Part shown: positions 10,767 through 21,877 of the stretch, in pieces
Numbering within the stretch: position 1 is the first letter of the stretch
Layout of the letters: the number at the start of each line of letters is the position of its first letter
Source of the DNA: Catenaria anguillulae PL171
Lineage: Eukaryota; Blastocladiomycota; Blastocladiomycetes; Blastocladiales; Catenariaceae
Reading direction: 5' to 3'
Assembly (NCBI GenBank): GCA_002102555.1
Contig: MCFL01000015.1
Coordinates: 124,001 to 188,000 of the forward strand
DNA length: 64,000 bases
Program-made: the position numbers and the translations under genes
Notes under the pieces: generated by a model
What the model was told of the DNA's origin: nothing
Databases searched by the model: none
Seen by the model: only the letters and a program-made list of their open reading frames with translations

Positions 10767-12258
10767 TCAACTGGCCGCTACATCATCCAACAACCGATAC
10801 TGCCTGACCATAACACACTCATCCACGCCCTGCCCTCCGCCCGCCACAGCCCCCTCGACATCCATGGCATACACGTGCAAGTATCCCTCGGCCGTTACCA
10901 CCATCAAATGCGACCCGCCAGCAAACCCAACCACAGACCGCTCGCCCACACCCGTCGGCACGCGCGCACGGACAATGTCCCGTGTCGGATCGAGCACGGA
11001 TTTCACAAACGATTCCGGCAAGTACGCGTGCAATGCCGAGCGCTTGGACCACAGCGACGACACGGCCGACGAGGCCGTGCCAACAAGCGAGGAGAGCAAG
11101 GGCCCGCCGGCACCTGGTGCGGAAGCCGTATCCGATGCGCCCGACGCACTTGGTGTGGGTGGCGGATAAGTGGCTACGGACGACCCAATGCTTGCTGTTT
11201 CGCTGACCCAGTCGGGTGACGCTACACCCGAGCCGGCGCCGCCACCTGCTGGTGCAGCCGATAGCGCCATCCTCTGCTGTTGATGGAGGTGTGCCCCTGC
11301 AGCCGTCATGCGAAACACGTGCACGGTTTCCGTGGCCGACGACACGGCCAATAAAGACTCGTCGGGATGAAACGCCAGCGAGTAGATGCGTGTTGGGTAC
11401 GTGCCGCGCCGGAACTGGTACATGGGTGCGCCGTCGGGCACGCCAAACACGCGAATGAGCGTACCCTTTGACGATGCTGTGGCGAGGTATCGGCCCGAAG
11501 AGGAAAAGGCCAGCGCGGCCAAGGGCGATTTGTGCGCGGAAATGATGGTGGTTGGATGGAGGGAAATGGCGTCAAACAGCGTAATGTCGCCGCCAATGGC
11601 ATGTGACGACGAGGAAGAGGTTGATGGAGATGACCCTGTGGCAGGATTTCCCGATGATGATATTGATCCCGAGTTGGCGGACACGGACGTTGATCCCCCC
11701 GCGAGTCCCGCTGGCGGTGCAGGTACGGGTGTTGGGTATGCCAAGTAGCACATGTCGCTTGCGGGCGACATGGCTGTGATCATGTTTGGATTGTAATTGA
11801 GGTCGACCGTGTACAGCAGCTTCATGTTGGCGATATCGTACAGCTGGATCGATGACTCGAGGACCACGGCGAGGCGCCGTCGGTTGAGGTGGACTGCGAG
11901 GACTGCAGAGGCAAAGGGAAGCTCGCAGATGATGGACTGCTTCTTCGTGTTCATGATTTGCAGCTTCCGCGGCGAATGTGTGGGCTGCTCGCCGGCGCCA
12001 ACAAGGGCGATGAGGGACGTGGTAAAGAGCATTTCGATGATGCCAATCCCGCCGTCATCTGTCAAATGATTGGACATGTGTCGTCAGCGTCCGCCGCCAA
12101 AGCTGAGCACACTAGGCTGGATGGCACGCACTTTTCACCAGGGAGCGGCCAAACGGGTCGCAGTTGAAGACGCGGAAGCCCGTGCGAGTGCCGATTGCCA
12201 GGCACGAGTAGTCTTGGTTGAAGGACGAGTAGAGCACTGGGCCCGTGTGGATGCGCAT
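10767..12258 (-). CDS. ATG18: Atg18/WIPI-type PROPPIN, phosphoinositide-binding autophagy protein
   Basis: Two exons, 12258-12132 and 12058-10767, with a 73-bp GT-AG intron; the spliced junction restores the family signature [14 protein letters not shown]. The N-terminus ([20 protein letters not shown]) is the first PROPPIN blade, and [19 protein letters not shown] holds the conserved FRRG motif whose arginines bind PI3P and PI(3,5)P2. WD40-like blades follow, ending [13 protein letters not shown] Ser/Gly/Pro-rich insertion sits between blades 3 and 4, and another follows blade 5 or 6. Atg18 recruits Atg2 to the isolation membrane and controls vacuole morphology. The first in-frame ATG is at 12390, but residues before 12258 do not look conserved, so 12258 is preferred. 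Confidence 0.93.
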
Positions 12259-12724
12259 TTGGATGGTATGATTGCTAAGCGTTTTGGTGGGGGCGGGAAG
12301 GCGGGTATCGTGACGTTTCGGTTTGGGATACGGGCGGGCGCGGCTGAGAGCCAAAGTCGAGAGTCGGTGCGTTCTGTATGCGATTGCCAAGAGCGGAATG
12401 GGGCTTTGGTCATTGAGGTTGCTTATTTATTCATATGTACATTTGCGCTGCTATGTATCACTTCAGACTTTGAAGTGGCGGCGCCATGCGTTTGGGTCTG
12501 GCGGCCGTGACCGTCGATCCGCTCTCGGCTCCTGCACAGAGACTCAGTGACAAGAATGGTTCTATTTACGACAAGATGACATGTATAGGAAAGCACAATG
12601 AGAAAACCCAAATGAGAGAAAGAAAGAGCGTGTAAATGAACTACAGATGACGGCGGACAAGTGTATAGTTGGGAAACAGAAAAGCATGCAAATGACGACG
12701 AGCAACACAGGACACACTGAACCG
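12259..12724. other. Intergenic
   Basis: 5' flank of ATG18 and 3' flank of the DnaJ gene. I see no independent feature. Confidence 0.4.
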
Positions 12725-14302
12725 CTACGGCTTCTGCTCCGTCAGCCTCTCTCGACTGGTACTAGCACTAGCGCTCGCGCTACCGCCTGCTGGCACCGCC
12801 CGTTGTCCCATGGCCATGCTAGCCACCACCACCGACTCGGTCGATCCCTTGTACTCTATCCGCCTGGCCACGGGCAGCCGCGCCTCGCCGCCACCTGCCG
12901 CCCCACCGGCACTTCCCGCTTCGGCCGCAGCCATCTCATCCATGTCCAATCCGCCCGCACTTGTGGCGCATGGAATACAGCACCCAAACAGGCACGTCAG
13001 CAGAATGAGCACGATCCAAACGGGCACTACGGCCACGGCCAGGGTCGGTGAGCCGGTTGCGAGTTTGTTGATGATGAGCCCGATCGTGGTGTAGACGAGA
13101 GCGTAGTAGACAAGTGACCCGACGAGAGCAGAAAGAATGGATGCGCCTTTCGGGCGTTCGGAGCCGGCAGGTACGGGCAATGTGCCGTTCATGACGAGCA
13201 CGGCAACGATCGTGGACCACACGGTCGAGAGCGGCCATAGGTATGTTGGAATGAAGACTGCGGGCCAGGATGCGTCCAAATTGCCGTCGAGTTTGGAAAT
13301 GATGAGCGCGGCTTGGGTGATGCGCAGGGCCGCCGGGATGAGCGAAGTGATGAGCTTGCGGATCCGCAATGGCCAGGGTGCTGGCTGCATGGCCATGGGC
13401 CGCTCGTCCTCGTCGTCATCGCCGTTTGCAGATTCCGGATTGGCAACAGGGACGGCCAAAAAGATGGCGCCCAGGACATTGGGTGCGATGGCATACAGTT
13501 CACAGATGGCATAGGGGATGGCCATGGACCAAGCGGCCACCGACCCGTTGGCGGTGGCCGCAATCAGAATGACGAGTGATGTGAGCGATGCAAGGAAGAG
13601 CAGCCCGGCGAGTTTGACGGCCCGTGGCGCTTCGGGTCCAGACTGGGCACGCTCGTCGTGGTCGTGGGCACCCACGTCGTCATGTTCGGATGAGGGTTTG
13701 GACGGTTTGACGGCAGACTTGAACGATGAAACCAAGGCCGTGCCAAGGAGGAGGTACATGGGAATCAGTACAAAGTGCCAGTTCCAGGCAATGAGACCGT
13801 CGACCCGCACGCAAATAAGCGCCAGTTGCGTAATGAGCACCAGGATGCCGAGCGCCAGCAGCATGGACAGGGACCCGATGGATCGCAGCAAGTCGGGCGT
13901 AAGCCAAGGCGTGGATTCCATCATTTGGAGGCCCATTTCGCCGTACATGTCGTACACCTCGCGCTTCTTTGGGTCCGACAGGATGTTGAATGCGCGCTGA
14001 ACCGCCCCAAAGAGCTCTTGCGCCTCGGGAGACGGGTTCTTGTCCGGGTGGTACCGGAGGGCGAGGCGGCGGTATGCCCGCTTGATGTCGGCCTCGGATG
14101 CGTCTTTGGGGACATCGAGGACCTGGTACAAGGTCTGCTGTTGCTGTTGCGGGACACTGTCGGGACCCGATGGCAGGGACGAGCTGTCGGGCAGTGGCAT
14201 TGTGTGGTAATGCTGCGAGTGGAGAGCGGAGGAAGCGGTGAGGAGCGGCGCCGTTGAGGAGTCACTGGCACGATGGATTGGGTGCGATTGCGAAGAATTC
14301 AT
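12725..14302 (-). CDS. J-domain (Hsp40) protein with multi-pass TMEM185-like membrane region
   Basis: Single exon, 525 residues. A J domain lies near residues 60-125 (TLYQVLDVPKDASEADIKRA, then the HPD motif in RYHPDKNPS and the end helix YDMYGEMGLQ). It is followed by at least eight hydrophobic segments. The Trp/Pro patterns WNWHFVLIPMYLLL and ASWPAVFIPTYLWPLS resemble the repeated unit of the TMEM185 (transmembrane fragile-X-F) family. The protein should recruit cytosolic Hsp70 to a membrane, probably the ER, via the HPD loop. A His/Asp-rich loop sits between helices, and the C-terminal tail is Ser/Ala/Arg-rich. It shares a 284-bp promoter region with pyridoxal kinase. Confidence 0.85.
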   Translation of the reverse strand: MNSSQSHPIHRASDSSTAPLLTASSALHSQHYHTMPLPDSSSLPSGPDSVPQQQQQTLYQVLDVPKDASEADIKRAYRRLALRYHPDKNPSPEAQELFGAVQRAFNILSDPKKREVYDMYGEMGLQMMESTPWLTPDLLRSIGSLSMLLALGILVLITQLALICVRVDGLIAWNWHFVLIPMYLLLGTALVSSFKSAVKPSKPSSEHDDVGAHDHDERAQSGPEAPRAVKLAGLLFLASLTSLVILIAATANGSVAAWSMAIPYAICELYAIAPNVLGAIFLAVPVANPESANGDDDEDERPMAMQPAPWPLRIRKLITSLIPAALRITQAALIISKLDGNLDASWPAVFIPTYLWPLSTVWSTIVAVLVMNGTLPVPAGSERPKGASILSALVGSLVYYALVYTTIGLIINKLATGSPTLAVAVVPVWIVLILLTCLFGCCIPCATSAGGLDMDEMAAAEAGSAGGAAGGGEARLPVARRIEYKGSTESVVVASMAMGQRAVPAGGSASASASTSRERLTEQKP

Positions 14303-14398
14303 TGGGAATTGGAGCTCTCATGCGCTCTCTCATCAATCGGATTGTGCATGTACGAATACGTCGAATACGAGGCCGCGTGGGGTGCAGCCTCTGCGTGA

Positions 14399-14417
14399 CA
14401 CGTGACAGGAGCACGTG
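14399..14417. promoter_or_regulatory. Two CACGTG E-boxes in a bidirectional promoter
   Basis: CACGTG occurs at 14399-14404 and 14412-14417, 13 bp apart, between the divergent starts of the DnaJ gene (14302) and pyridoxal kinase (14587). In fungi CACGTG is bound by bHLH factors such as Cbf1- or Pho4-type proteins. Assignment to either gene is inference. Confidence 0.45.
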
Positions 14418-14586
14418 AGCAGGACAGCCTGTGGTGTGGGGGTTCGCATCCGCCATCACGCTTTGCGCTTCAAAATCAAAATCCGAGATCTCGCAGCGAG
14501 TGAGTGCAATGATGCGTATGTACATACATGAATGCAAATCGCTCAGCATTGGCTATAGACCCGCTCAATCATCGATCTCACATACC

Positions 14587-15591
14587 ATGCCACGCATCCT
14601 CGCCGTCCAATCCCACGTCATCCGCGGTCACGTCGGCAACAAGTCGGCGACGTGGCCGCTGCAACTGCTTGGCTGCGACGTCGACCCGCTCAACACGGTC
14701 CAAGTGTCCAACCACTCTGGCTACCCGCTCATCAAGGGCCACCGCTTCAATGCACAGCATTTCGCAGACCTCTTTGATGCCCTCAAGTCCAATGGCCACG
14801 ATGCAGACTACGACCTTATTCTCAGCGGATACATGGGCCTGCCCGAGGGGGTCCCCACGGTTGCCGAGGGCATCCGCGACATTCTCACTCGCAACGCGGG
14901 AAAGACGCTGTACTTGGTGGATCCCGTGCTGGGCGATAACGGTAAGCTGTACTTGCCCGCCGAAATGATCGACATGTACAAGCAACACTTTCTGCCCATG
15001 GCGTTTGCCATGACTCCCAACCAGTTTGAAGCCGAGCTGCTTTCAGGCGTGACCATCGACTCGGTGGAATCGGCGTGCGAGGCGGCAGACAAGTTGGCAC
15101 AATTCAACACGCAAGGAAAAGCCCCGCTGGTTGTGATTACCACACTCGACACGTCCGATGTAGCTTCGGACTCGACCTTGTCGCTGCTTGTGCGCGCGCC
15201 TGCAGGCCAGGCATACACGGTCTCGTACCCGCGGCTGCATGCACATTTCACGGGCACCGGCGACTTGTTTACGGCCTTGCTTGCCGGCACCATTGCTGCG
15301 CTCGGACTGCACCTTGCGGCCGACGGCGCACTCGTTGGCAAGGACGAGAAAGTCGTCGACATTGTCACGGCCGTTGCCAGGATCGTGTGGGCCATGCAGC
15401 AGGTGTTGGCGTGCACGGATGCGTACGCAACGTCTGTGATTCGCCCAGAGGATGATCGCGCGGCCGTATTGCGCAAGCGCGAGTTGCAGTTGATTCATCC
15501 AACGTCCAGGGAGGCATTGATCAAGATGCTTACGGTGGTTGAGGACGAGTTGGAATCTGCTAAGGTGGTGGTCAAGAAAGTGCGCTCGTGA
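14587..15591 (+). CDS. Pyridoxal kinase
   Basis: Single exon, 334 residues. The start at 14587 gives MPRILAVQSHVIRGHVGNKS, which matches the family's N-terminal substrate-binding segment (QSHVxxGxVGN). Further motifs are LILSGYMG, YLVDPVLGDNGKLY, MTPNQFEAELLSG and the catalytic/anion-hole HFTGTGDLFTALLAG, whose Asp is the catalytic base of the ribokinase superfamily. The enzyme phosphorylates pyridoxal, pyridoxine and pyridoxamine with ATP in the vitamin B6 salvage pathway, in the cytosol. The C-terminal helix (ELQLIHPTSREALI) is typical of fungal members. An in-frame ATG at 14431 exists, but the added residues are not family-like. Confidence 0.96.
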   Translation: MPRILAVQSHVIRGHVGNKSATWPLQLLGCDVDPLNTVQVSNHSGYPLIKGHRFNAQHFADLFDALKSNGHDADYDLILSGYMGLPEGVPTVAEGIRDILTRNAGKTLYLVDPVLGDNGKLYLPAEMIDMYKQHFLPMAFAMTPNQFEAELLSGVTIDSVESACEAADKLAQFNTQGKAPLVVITTLDTSDVASDSTLSLLVRAPAGQAYTVSYPRLHAHFTGTGDLFTALLAGTIAALGLHLAADGALVGKDEKVVDIVTAVARIVWAMQQVLACTDAYATSVIRPEDDRAAVLRKRELQLIHPTSREALIKMLTVVEDELESAKVVVKKVRS

Positions 15592-16349
15592 GCCAAATCT
15601 TCGAGTTGTAGGGGGTGGGGTTCGAGCTGGGCCGCCTTGAGGATAACGCGAGACTGACCGTTGCTTTCGGGATCAATATGACTCTCTTGACTGATACACT
15701 CTTCTCACATGAATACATGACTCGCTACTTTCTCGGGCAAGGGACTCATACCAGAACGATTTGTGAGACTACAGGGGCACGAGGAAAACCTCTTTGTGTC
15801 CGTGGTGACTGTCATGCCTGCGGGCTGCGATCCGTCGGTCGTGATCTCTTCTCTCCTGGCATGGATCAGGAAGAGGTATAATTCAGATGCATGGACGAAT
15901 CTGAAGACGGCCAGGACGGTAAGTAGGTAGGTATTAAGTGAATGCGGCCAACAACTTGAATGGTTGATGAATCGTGAGGTGGATTCCGGCACGACCCGAT
16001 ACCCACGTCAACCGAACCAACATGAACCAGCTGTCAAGCCGCCGATTTGACTCGACCACAGCGAGCTCGTTCCTCGTTCCGTGCTGGACGATTTTTCTGG
16101 TGAGTTGCGGCAGTAGGGAACCTCAGTGTGGGCTCATTCGCATTTGCCGGCAACCGACCGTTCAGTATTGCAGGGCAGGAACTGTCGCCGATAATAAATA
16201 ATGGCTCGGCCCGCCGCCGCTGCGCTGCGCTGGTCTGGTTGGGAACGCTATGAAACGAACTACGCAAACTTCTGCAACATCCCGAATCCCGACACACGAC
16301 ACACGACACACGACACACGACACCACATTTCACAAGACTACCAGCAACA
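15592..16349. other. Intergenic and 5' flank of the P450 gene
   Basis: No supported gene. A short (ACACACG)n-type tandem lies at about 16291-16325, just before the P450 start, and probably belongs to the 5' UTR. Confidence 0.45.
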
Positions 16350-18302
16350 ATGACAGCCCTCACATTGGACTCCCTCGCGGCCCGCCTGCCCGCCGCCATC
16401 ACGGCGACCTGCTCCCGGCGATCTTCAACTTGCTCTCCAAAGCCGGCCTCGACCCATCCACGCACCCGCGCCGGCTGCCGCTGCTCCTCTCGCTGACGGC
16501 GGCCACCGCCCTAGCCGCCCGCATCTACTACAAGTCGCTGCGCGTTCCGCCGCACTTGCGCCACTTGCCGCGCATCACCCCTTGGCAAACTATCCGCACC
16601 ATGATGGGCGGCCAGGGCGTACTCGAGTCCTTTGACGAGCAGCTCGTCATGGTCCGCAAGGACGCGATCCAGCGCGGGTTGATTCGCAACATGGATGAGA
16701 CGCCAAAGCTGTGGCTCATTTGGGTCTTTGGGCAGTGGGCCGTCCAGATTGCCAACCCGGAGGATTTCAAGGAGCTTTTGACAAAGACGGAGCAGTATGA
16801 AAAGTTCAATTTCGACGACATACCCGGCTTGGAGTTGAGTCGCAAGTTCATGGGAACCAACATCGCTATGGTCAGGGTATGTATGGCCTTTGACTTAATC
16901 CCCAAGGTACTCGCGCTTTCCTGACACTTACGGTCTGTGCACTCGCAGACACCCATTTGGAAAACGCACCGCCGCATCGTCAACCCAGCGTTCCGCCGCG
17001 GCTGGGCCACGTCGCTATTTGGGTCCCCTGCCCGCAACCTCCTCGCCCAGCTCGACAAAGTCACGGCGACCAAGCAACCCATGGACGCGGCCGATTTCAT
17101 GCAGCGCATGACGCTTGATGCGCTCTCGGTCGCCGCCTTTCGCAAAAACTTCAACTCGCTTGCCAACCCGAACGCGCCCATGGTCGCCACCTACAATCGC
17201 ATCATGACCGGCATCATGAATCCCGTGTTTGCCCTGTTTGGTCCCTTGGGCCAGTTTTTGCCCATGTCAAAGCGCTTGGACAAGGACATTCATTCCTTCA
17301 ATCAGTTTATGTTTGAGCTGGTGGATGGCAAGTTGGCGGAAATGCAGAGCAAGGACGATCACGCGGATGAAGAGGATGACGATAACAAGGACTTGCTGGA
17401 GCTCATGATTCGCGCCCAGTTGAAGGAAGGGTCGACCTTTTCGAGGGAAGATTTGAGGAGCAACTGTGTTGCCTTCTTTATCGCTGTATGTCCGATCCCA
17501 CTTTGTTCTCTGTCTCCGACAAGCTGACCGCGGGCTCGAAACACAACAACAGGGACACGACACGACTGCCAACGCGCTCACATTTGCGCTCTACATGCTC
17601 GGCATGAACCCAGACAAGCAAGAAAAGGCCCGCAAGGAGATTCTCGACATCATGGGCGACGTGTCCTCGGGAACCTCAGCCGACGAGTTCCCGTACCCGA
17701 CCAACGACCAGCAGAACCAAATGAGTTACCTAACGTGCATCATCAAGGTCCGCTACACATCTCGATTCGCTCACTCATGTAACTTGACCGAACCCTCACC
17801 TGTATCATTGCTCTGTCCGCACCAACAGGAAACCATGCGCATCTGGCCCTCGATTGTCGTCATGCCCATGCGGGAACTCATGTCGCCCGCCACTTTGCAC
17901 TCTGGCCTGTCGCTTCCGCGTGGCTCGCTCATTTCTTCCAACGTGTACGCACTGCAGCGCGCCAAGGAATACTGGGGCGCCGACGCAAACCAGTTCAAGC
18001 CTGAACGGTGGACAAAGCTGCATGACGACATGGCCGGCGCAGGCACGGCCCCGGGCGACAGCGCCCCGTTGCATCCGGGCGCGCACGGGTTCATGTGGAC
18101 GCCGTTTGGTGGTGGTAGCAGGTTTTGTCTCGGGTCCAACTTTTCCATCATTGAGCAGCGCGTTGTGTTGGCCATGATGCTCTTGAGGTACACATGGAAG
18201 GTGGTGGGTAACGACAAGGCTTTGCGAGGTCGGCCAGAGTCGGAGCCGGGCATTTTGTTGCATCCGCATGGGATCATGTTGGAACTGACGAGGAGGAATT
18301 GA
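16350..18302 (+). CDS. Cytochrome P450 monooxygenase (frame break near the start)
   Basis: Four exons: 16350-16876, 16949-17485, 17553-17747, 17829-18302; three GT-AG introns, all phase 0. The body shows the P450 landmarks: WKTHRRIVNPAF (helix C), AGHDTTANAL (oxygen-binding I helix, joined across intron 2), KETMRIWPSIV (ExxR, joined across intron 3), KPERW, and the heme loop FGGGSRFCLGS with its Cys ligand. A hydrophobic anchor near residues 50-70 (LPLLLSLTAATALAARIYY) suggests ER membrane attachment. The best ATG (16350, MTALTLDSLAARLPAAITAT) is out of frame with the anchor by one missing base between about 16400 and 16440; with one base restored the protein would be 577 residues. An in-frame ATG at 16250 would avoid the break but reads through a simple repeat. 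Substrate unknown. Confidence 0.85.
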
Positions 18303-18453
18303 GCAACCAAGGTTACGGTGTCCGTCGAGTGTTTCATTTTTGTTATCTAATTCCTGCAGTTTATGTACATGCGAAGTGCCTTCCTTATCTGTCGATTGCC
18401 TCAGTCAGCATACATCGGGACGGCTCAAACATCAGCTCAAGGGGTAGTTCGTG

Positions 18454-19418
18454 TCAAGTAAACTTTGGATCCACCCTCTTGAGCACCATGACCGCGGCCA
18501 CGGCCTCCTCTTTGGCCCCCTCTTTTCCCTCGGCGGCCGTCTTGACCACCTCCCTCAGCGCACTCTTAAATCCTTGAGGCAAGTGACTCGTGAACCCATC
18601 CGCGTACTGCGCCAAACAATGCTCCGCCAACGTGTCAATCGCATGCCGATACACATTGCTGCCCAAATGATGCCGATGCGCATGCTGATGCGCATCCCTG
18701 TGCCTTTGCACGGGCGCAACCAGGTAACTCGCTAGTGCAAGTGCCGGGAACGCCAGGTCCGCGTCAAGCACGGCTTGAATGTCCTTTGGCATGTGGTTCA
18801 TGGTCACAGACGCGACAAACTCGGTGGTGGGCGACGGCAAAGTGTCGGTGCCCGTGACGCTGGTCGAGGACAAGTGTTGCGCGATGAGCAGGTTGAGAAG
18901 CGACGAGGCCAAGTCGCCTTTGGTCAGGGCCAGCGTTGGGTCCGAGTCGATGGTTTTGGACCATTCCAGTGCGTGTTTGAGGATGGGTTGAATGTCCAGG
19001 TGCAGGTGCGGGAGCTGAAAGAGAAGGGTGCAGAGGACTGGAGGGGAGATTGTGGACCACGAGTGGAGGATGACATTGGTCGGGGTTATGTCAGACGGGT
19101 ACCAAGTGGTCGCAAGTGTGACGAGGTGCTCGGTGGATTGCTTGCATGAGGATGGGTTCTTGTGCAGGAGCTCGATGGCTATGTACACGCTATACGGTGG
19201 TCAGTCGGTTTGCAAGGAATGAATTTGGGGTTCGCATCAAGCGCACACTGACCGGCTGCAATCGTCGCCAACTTGTCCGTGCTTTGGTCCAGGAGCTGCT
19301 TGATCCGGGCAGTTTCACTATTGCTTTCGATGAGATGGGCAATTTCTTGGGCGCTGATTGCGCCTTTCGGTGGCACTTGGGTGCTGGCCACGTTGGGTGG
19401 ATGGATGACGGATGGCAT
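18454..19418 (-). CDS. Hypothetical helical protein
   Basis: Two exons, 19418-19253 and 19178-18454, with a 74-bp intron (GTCAGT donor, CATAG acceptor, frame kept) giving 296 residues. I do not recognise the family. The protein is mostly helical and Leu-rich, with segments such as ISAQEIAHLIESNSETARIK and GDLASSLLNLLIAQ and a His-rich stretch (QRHRDAHQHAHRHHLG) near the C-terminal third. There is no signal peptide or membrane helix. An alternative splice (donor 5 bp later, acceptor 7 bp earlier) also keeps the frame, so the junction residues are uncertain. Confidence 0.6.
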
Positions 19419-19720
19419 GTTGAATTGCGATGCGATTGCGTAGTGTATCTTGAACTCACCCCTTGATTGGTACATGTGCTTGTGTGTCCGGCAGAGGCAG
19501 GAGCATCTTTTGAGGGGTGGATGACAAGCAAGCAGCCGCAAGGACGCGTCTCTTGCGTTTTTGTCCGCACTTGTCACAACATTCAATCTCAATTCCAGTG
19601 ATACATAGAAAGTTTGATACGAAATCAACAGACGTCCCACAAAACTCAAACACAACAATAAAATACGACAATTCTTCATGAATCATGCTCCACGATGACC
19701 ATCCAACGCCAACAACTTGT
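19419..19720. other. Intergenic
   Basis: Short AT-richer spacer between two same-strand genes, with no supported feature. Confidence 0.4.
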
Positions 19721-21247
19721 TCACTCCTCATTCTTGACGATGCGATGCCCCGCACCCTTGCCCGAGTCCGCCTCCGTGCCCCACGGACGCAACAATACCT
19801 TGAGCGCCGACTTGTTGTCAAAAGCCTTGTATGCCTTTGGTGCTAGGTCCAGCGGATACCTGTGCGAGAAAATGATGGCCGGATCCACGTGCAATATGCC
19901 GGGCGTGGTGATCTTTTCGAGCAGCATTTGCCAGTACTGTTGTTGGAACAGCTGGCCGCCGGTCATCTTGAGCGACTTTTCCATGAGCGGGCCGATGGGG
20001 AACATGTTGGTGTATCTGTGTATTAAACACGACAGTCGTGAGCACAATTGTACGCTTGTACGATAAAAGAAACACTCCAAGACGAACCCGACATAATCGC
20101 CAATCAACCCAACCCAGCCGCCCTTCTTGCATGCCAGGACACACTCGGTCACAACATCGCACGCATCCGTCTCCATGGACAGCGCCTTCATGACGCCATG
20201 GGTCACCGATTTCGCATACCTGAATCCAACGCAATCAATGCACTTGTTTGGCCCGCCACCCGGCACAACTCCTTGAGCTTGGCCACCACATTGTCGACTT
20301 GCTTGAAATTGATCACATCCGTGGCGCCCATCTTGAGCGACAACTCGAGGCGTTCCGGAATAGCGTCAATGCACACGATTTGCGAGGCACCGCGGTGCTT
20401 TGCCCACATGGCCGCGCACAGGCCGATCGGGCCGCAGCCCCAGATGGCCACCTTGTCTCCCGGGCCGACGTGGATGATTTCGTTGGCGTGCCAGGCTACA
20501 TTGATTTCCAAATGACATGTCAGCCAGCGGCCAAAATGCCCAACTGAAGGCACTGTGGGTGGGGGAATGACCTACAAGTCGGTAATACATCGGCAAGCAA
20601 CAGCAACCGTTCATCGGGAATATTGTGCGGGACTTGAGCGTGTTAAGCTCCGCGTTCGGCACCCGAATGTACTGCGACTGGCCGCCTTTGTATCCACCCG
20701 TGATGTGCGAGTACCCAAAGAGGCCCGCGGTCGCGTCGCCGCCGTACAGGGCACGCATTTCCTCGGACGGATTGGTGTTGTCGCACAGCGAGATTGTTGC
20801 GATTGGCAGAACTGGCAGTGGCCGCAGGCAATCACGGCAGCGACAACAACGAGGTCGCCCGGCGGATGGTTGACACGTCGCCGCCAACTTGTTCGACATA
20901 ACCCATGCATTCGTGACCTGAGGGTGATTTTTGTCACAATCGTGAGTGAGACAAGGGCGGCACGACTCAAGGGTGTATCGCATGACTGACATACCAATGA
21001 CATCGCCAGATTTCATTCCAGGAATCGAGTTGTGGTACAGGTGCAAGTCGGAACCGCAAATGGTCGTGGCCGTGATGCGAATGATGGCGTCTGCTTCGTC
21101 GAGCAACTCGGGCTTGTCGACGGTCTCGACGGCGAGCGACGAGCTACCCTTCCACACAAGCGCACGCATTTTGCTTGGATCGACCACTTGGGCGTGCGGG
21201 TCGGCCGTGTTGGTCGTCGGAAGGATGCCAGAGAAGAGGGTAGCCAT
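19721..21247 (-). CDS. Zinc-dependent alcohol dehydrogenase (formaldehyde dehydrogenase-like), with four frame breaks
   Basis: Four exons: 21247-20995, 20917-20576, 20495-20088, 20015-19721; introns 72-80 bp, GT-AG. The product is a medium-chain zinc alcohol dehydrogenase: TTICGSDLHLYHN, then GHECMGYVEQVGGD (catalytic zinc ligands), a Cys-rich structural-zinc loop (ACGHCQFC ... LCDN), the NAD-binding Rossmann segment VAIWGCGPIGLCAAMWAK, and a KMTGGQ segment near the C-terminus as in glutathione-independent formaldehyde dehydrogenase-like enzymes. The frame breaks at about 20860, 20795, 20631 and 20268; every break is repaired by adding one base next to a short homopolymer, which would give 433 residues. 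Either the gene is decaying or the sequence has base drop-outs; the conserved residues around the breaks favour the latter. Confidence 0.85.
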
Positions 21248-21877
21248 GGCGCGAGTGGTGGTGGAGTCAACGGGAGTGCTAGAGAAGAGAGTCAACGTCA
21301 AAGCTTGAGGCTCACAAAAGGGGAGGACGAGGGGAGGGCCGCCGTCCCTTTTCACTCGGTTGGGAATGTCTCATGCCAAGTCGGCCGCGTTCTGCTGATT
21401 GCCACTGCAGCGGCGGTCTGGCAGTCATGCGGGTGAGACCAGGGAAATCTGTCTCACCATCACTCAGAGACCGACGAAAGAAGCTTGAGCGATACCCCAA
21501 TAAGAAATACATGTCCTGAGCACGAAATCGGGTGATAAAAACGACACTGGGGATCAGAGAGGGTGATTGTGGTGGGAGTGGGCAAGAATATCAGCAAGTC
21601 ATCGGAGCATACTGACTGTAATGAGAATTGGAAACGAAGCAGGACTGTCATGTCAAAAAAGGAAGGAAAAACGACAAAAATGCGCACTGACAGAGCGAAT
21701 AGATAAGTGACGTGGAATAGAAAGAAGCCGAAAAAAAACAGCGAGTAAGTAAGCGAGTGACCAACGACGAAATGCAACATCAATACCCAGCCGACCGCGC
21801 AATGGCCCCATACCCCCTTCGCTTAGCCGCCCGCCCCCAAAACTTGAGCACCAATACGTCCAAGTCGTCGCGAAACC
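21248..21877. other. Intergenic
   Basis: 5' flank of the dehydrogenase and 3' flank of folliculin. It is AT-richer with purine-rich patches around 21650-21750. No gene is supported. Confidence 0.4.

Noticed and set aside
12259-12390. Upstream in-frame ATG for ATG18 at 12390
   Set aside because: The extra 44 residues are basic and unlike PROPPIN N-termini; 12258 places the first blade at the usual distance.
16250-16349. In-frame ATG at 16250 as the P450 start
   Set aside because: It would translate an ACACACG simple repeat (Asp-Thr-Arg-His-Thr); the ATG at 16350 has a better-looking N-terminus, despite the one-base break.
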